Shown here: in pieces, positions 12,394 to 14,341 of the stretch
Layout: the number at the start of each line of letters is the position of its first letter
Numbering within the stretch: the first letter of the stretch is position 1
DNA from: an uncultured Eubacteriales bacterium
Lineage (GTDB): Bacteria; Bacillota; Clostridia; Oscillospirales; Oscillospiraceae
Direction of reading: 5' to 3'
NCBI GenBank assembly: GCA_900552725.1
Contig: USAT01000045.1
Coordinates: forward strand, 1-14,341
Length of the DNA: 14,341 bases
Notes under the pieces: model-generated
Seen by the model: only the letters and a program-made list of their open reading frames with translations
Databases searched by the model: none
Told to the model about the DNA's origin: nothing
Position numbers and translations under genes: made by a program

Positions 12394-13857
12394 CTATCCC
12401 TGCGCGCCGCCGGTCTGGATGTATCCGTCGGCGCGGGGGAACATGGCCCATACCACGAAGTAATCGCCCTTCTGGGACGGTATCCGGGCGGTGCTTTCGG
12501 TCAGCTCCTGCACCGGGAGGGGATCGATGTTCCCGTCCTCGGCATAGCCGCACCAGGCGATGGGATACATGCTGCCCGGCGCCGCACGGAGGGTGCCCTC
12601 CATGACGGTCCAGACATAGCCCAGCGCAGGATCCACCTGTGTCCAGTCGGTGGTGGGGCAGCGCACCGGCGTATTGCTCTCCAGCGAGAGCCCATAAGAG
12701 TACTCTCCTTCGGTGTCCAGCAGCGTGATGTCCAGCGACCGGTTGGGCGGCATCAGCGCAAGAGACGGCGTCCCCTCCACGCCCTCGCCGTTATGGTACC
12801 GGACGCGCATCAGCAGCATCGGCTGACCCGCCTGGCCGCCGGTGACGGACAGGCGCACCGTCTGGTCATCCAGCCGCCTGGCCCGGATGGTATAGAAGTC
12901 TTTTGTTTCACCGGTGAAGCCCGCCACGGCGGCCAGGATCACCGCCGCCGCCAGCACGAAGGCGGCGGCAGCCCGGGTATGGGGCTGCTTCGCCAGCAGG
13001 CACACCCGCTCCTTCAGCGTCCGCTTGCCGCCGGACATGGTGGTGGCCGCCGTCAGGGGCGAGACGGGCCGGGTCTGGGCGCAGCTGAGGGCGATCAGCG
13101 TCCGTCCGTAGGCGGTGCGCTCTCCCTCCCCCAGACGCTTCACGGCGGAGGCGTCACAGGCCAGCTCCCCGTCCTCACGGGAGCGGATGGCCGCCAGCCA
13201 CACCAGCGGGGTCCACCAGTGCACCACCAGGCACGCGCCCCGCACCACCGCCCACAGGGGATCGCCGTGGCGGTAATGGGTGGCCTCGTGGGCCAGCACA
13301 TGGCGCAGAGCCGTCTCATCCGCCGCCACCTGGGGCGTCACATAGATGCTCTGGCCCAGCAGGCACGGGGTGTCGATGGCGGCGGAGACGTACACATAGC
13401 AGGGCAGATCTCTGCCCGCGTCCAGCGGCCTGCGGGAGCGCCGCAGCCGGGCATAGCACCGGCCGTTCACCGCCAGGAGCCAGGCCAGCGTCACGGCGCT
13501 GCCGCCGATCCACACGGCGGCGACGACCTTCGTCCACGGCACGGCGGCGGTTTCCGCCGTATCGTCCTCCGTCGGGGCACTGTCCGGCAGCGGACGGCTC
13601 TCCAGCACCGCCGGGGTCAGCACGCTGCCGGTATCGACCGGCAGCAGCGCCTCCGCCTGCCGCACCAGGGGCAGGGCCGACGCGGCGGCGCTCAGGCTCA
13701 GATCGCTGGTACCGACGGTGAAGGGCAGCAGCAGCCGGGCCGCCGCCAGCAGCCACAGGGCATACAGCACCGCCGGGTGCAGATGGCGGCGCAGCACGCG
13801 CCGCAGCACCAGCGCCGCCGCCACCAGTGCCGTCGCGGACAACAGCCAGCCGGTCAT
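12394..13857 (-). CDS. blaR1: BlaR1/MecR1-type M56 metalloprotease sensor with atypical external domain
   Basis: Membrane-bound sensor protease of 487 residues. Hydrophobic segments lie at about 4-18, 28-46 and 110-130, with another at about 297-314. The cytosolic zinc protease motif is HEATH at 190-194, with Glu231 in ELACD as the likely third zinc ligand, as in peptidase family M56. On sensing a signal such proteins trigger loss of the partner repressor BlaI. Residues 315-487 form the external part. It is only about 173 residues and shows no SxxK-SxN-KTG penicillin-binding motifs, so the ligand is probably not sensed as in staphylococcal BlaR1. The start codon overlaps the blaI stop (ATGA). 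No beta-lactamase gene is in the window. Downstream on the same strand, after a terminator, comes a fibre-holin-amidase cassette. Confidence 0.87.
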   Translation of the reverse strand: MTGWLLSATALVAAALVLRRVLRRHLHPAVLYALWLLAAARLLLPFTVGTSDLSLSAAASALPLVRQAEALLPVDTGSVLTPAVLESRPLPDSAPTEDDTAETAAVPWTKVVAAVWIGGSAVTLAWLLAVNGRCYARLRRSRRPLDAGRDLPCYVYVSAAIDTPCLLGQSIYVTPQVAADETALRHVLAHEATHYRHGDPLWAVVRGACLVVHWWTPLVWLAAIRSREDGELACDASAVKRLGEGERTAYGRTLIALSCAQTRPVSPLTAATTMSGGKRTLKERVCLLAKQPHTRAAAAFVLAAAVILAAVAGFTGETKDFYTIRARRLDDQTVRLSVTGGQAGQPMLLMRVRYHNGEGVEGTPSLALMPPNRSLDITLLDTEGEYSYGLSLESNTPVRCPTTDWTQVDPALGYVWTVMEGTLRAAPGSMYPIAWCGYAEDGNIDPLPVQELTESTARIPSQKGDYFVVWAMFPRADGYIQTGGAQG

Positions 13858-14240
13858 GGCTCCACCTCCTCCGCCTTGCGCAGGATGGCGTGCAGCTGGT
13901 CGATCTCTTGCTGGGTGAGCTGCTGCTTCTCGGTCATGGCGCTGAGCAGCAGGCCAAGGCTGCCGTGATAGACCCGGTCGAGAAACGCCTCGGTCTCCTG
14001 GCGCACGGCGCTGTCACGGGGCGTCAGGGCCCGGTAAACGTTGACGCCGTCCTGGGTGCGGCAGTCGATGGCCCCCTTCTCCGTCATGCGCCGCAGCATG
14101 GTCAGCGTGGTGCTGCGGCTCCATCCGGCGTTCTGCGCCATATAGTCCACCGCCTGCCGCCCGGTGCAGGTCTCGTTCTGCCACAGGCATTCCATCAGCC
14201 GCCACTCGGTGGGCGTAAAGCTGGTTCCCGTTTGGGACAT
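13854..14240 (-). CDS. blaI: BlaI/MecI-family repressor
   Basis: Winged-helix repressor of 128 residues. SFTPTEWRLMECLWQNETCTGRQAVDYM is the N-terminal helix pair and WSRSTTLTMLRRMTEKGAI at about 41-59 is the recognition region with the family's tryptophan and KGAI. The C-terminal helices (from about 78) make the dimer and contain the region cut or released on BlaR1 signalling. I chose the ATG at 14240 because AGGAGG is eight bases upstream. The in-frame ATG at 14246 is only two bases from it. The stop overlaps the blaR1 start, so the pair is translationally coupled. Two near-identical operators in the promoter predict autorepression. Confidence 0.92.
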   Translation of the reverse strand: MSQTGTSFTPTEWRLMECLWQNETCTGRQAVDYMAQNAGWSRSTTLTMLRRMTEKGAIDCRTQDGVNVYRALTPRDSAVRQETEAFLDRVYHGSLGLLLSAMTEKQQLTQQEIDQLHAILRKAEEVEP

Positions 14241-14253
14241 GGGCATTACCTCC

Positions 14254-14270
14254 TGTTTACGTTGTAAACA
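14254..14270. promoter_or_regulatory. BlaI operator 1
   Basis: TGTTTAC-GTT-GTAAACA, a perfect 17-bp palindrome lying just downstream of the -10 box at the start of transcription. It shares 15 of 17 bases with the second site 32 bp away (three helical turns), as expected for a BlaI pair. Confidence 0.85.
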
Positions 14271-14271
14271 C

Positions 14272-14300
14272 AGTATAGCATGTGCTGTTTACATTGTCAA
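14272..14300 (-). promoter_or_regulatory. Promoter of blaI-blaR1
   Basis: On the minus strand, a perfect TTGACA (14295-14300), a 17-bp spacer and TATACT (14272-14277). This is the best promoter in the window. Operator 2 covers its -35 box and operator 1 its start point. Confidence 0.88.
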
Positions 14301-14302
14301 CA
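14286..14302. promoter_or_regulatory. BlaI operator 2
   Basis: TGTTTAC-ATT-GTCAACA, a palindrome with one mismatched pair. It overlaps the -35 box of the blaI promoter. A flanking C/G pair extends the symmetry to 19 bp. Confidence 0.82.
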
Positions 14303-14325
14303 GGAGGATGGGGAGGGAGCGTCTC

Positions 14326-14341
14326 GTAGGGGCGACCCTTG
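14326..14341 (+). repeat. Start of another GTAGGGG repeat unit (cut by window end)
   Basis: GTAGGGGCGACCCTTG at the edge starts like the GTAGGG units found between purA and purB. A complementary CCCTAC half would be expected just beyond the window. Confidence 0.45.

Noticed and set aside
10105..13968. Very long plus-strand open frame opposite the lysis cassette and blaR1
   Set aside because: It runs antisense through five supported genes and two terminators, has low-complexity Gly/Ala/Arg/His-rich protein sequence, and arises because stop codons are rare in this GC-rich frame.

Overview
The window is a GC-rich chromosomal segment, most likely from a gut-type member of the Clostridia (Bacillota), probably Oscillospiraceae or a close relative. 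This rests on gene content: a butyryl-CoA-dehydrogenase-like enzyme, a lone ECF vitamin-transporter S component, a clostridial-type PurA, a BlaI/BlaR1 pair, a lysis cassette of the kind found in Firmicute phages, strong AGGAGG ribosome binding sites and simple hairpin terminators. No taxonomic marker such as rRNA is present, so the placement is inference.

Layout. (1) 1-1040, minus: 5' part of an acyl-CoA dehydrogenase gene, cut by the window edge before the codon for the catalytic glutamate. (2) 1041-1431: AT-rich divergent control region with a recurring TTTCCG/CGGAAA motif and a promoter on each side. (3) 1432-3359, plus: iclR-family regulator, ECF transporter S component and a small P-loop kinase, closely spaced (the last two overlap by 4 bp), ending at a bidirectional terminator. 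(4) 3429-4868, minus: operon of a YbaK/PrdX-type aminoacyl-tRNA deacylase, a half-length MGMT-family protein that keeps its cysteine, and an iron-sulfur flavoprotein. (5) 4973-6604, minus: HerA-like ATPase of the DUF853/YjgR family with a long charged coiled-coil tail. (6) 6824-10142, plus: purA and purB, separated by 625 bp with no gene but densely packed with inverted repeats. (7) 10192-12225, minus: tail-fibre-like protein with collagen-like repeats, small membrane/coiled-coil protein, holin and amidase. This looks like the tail-end and lysis part of a prophage without the rest. (8) 12394-14240, minus: blaI-blaR1 under a textbook promoter with two operators.

How the genes work together. 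PurA and PurB together convert IMP to AMP through adenylosuccinate, and PurB also acts earlier in purine synthesis. The S component and kinase look like an uptake-and-trap pair for a vitamin or nucleoside, with the IclR protein as likely regulator and possibly controlling the divergent dehydrogenase. BlaR1 and BlaI form a sensor-protease/repressor pair whose external sensor domain is not the usual penicillin-binding type. It lies directly upstream, on the same strand, of the orphan lysis cassette, with one terminator in between.

Most worth a second look: the multi-branched repeat element and GTAGGG hairpin units between purA and purB (another GTAGGG unit starts at the right edge), the orphan fibre-holin-amidase cassette next to blaIR, and the TTTCCG motif array. 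I saw no tRNA, rRNA, CRISPR array or transposase gene.
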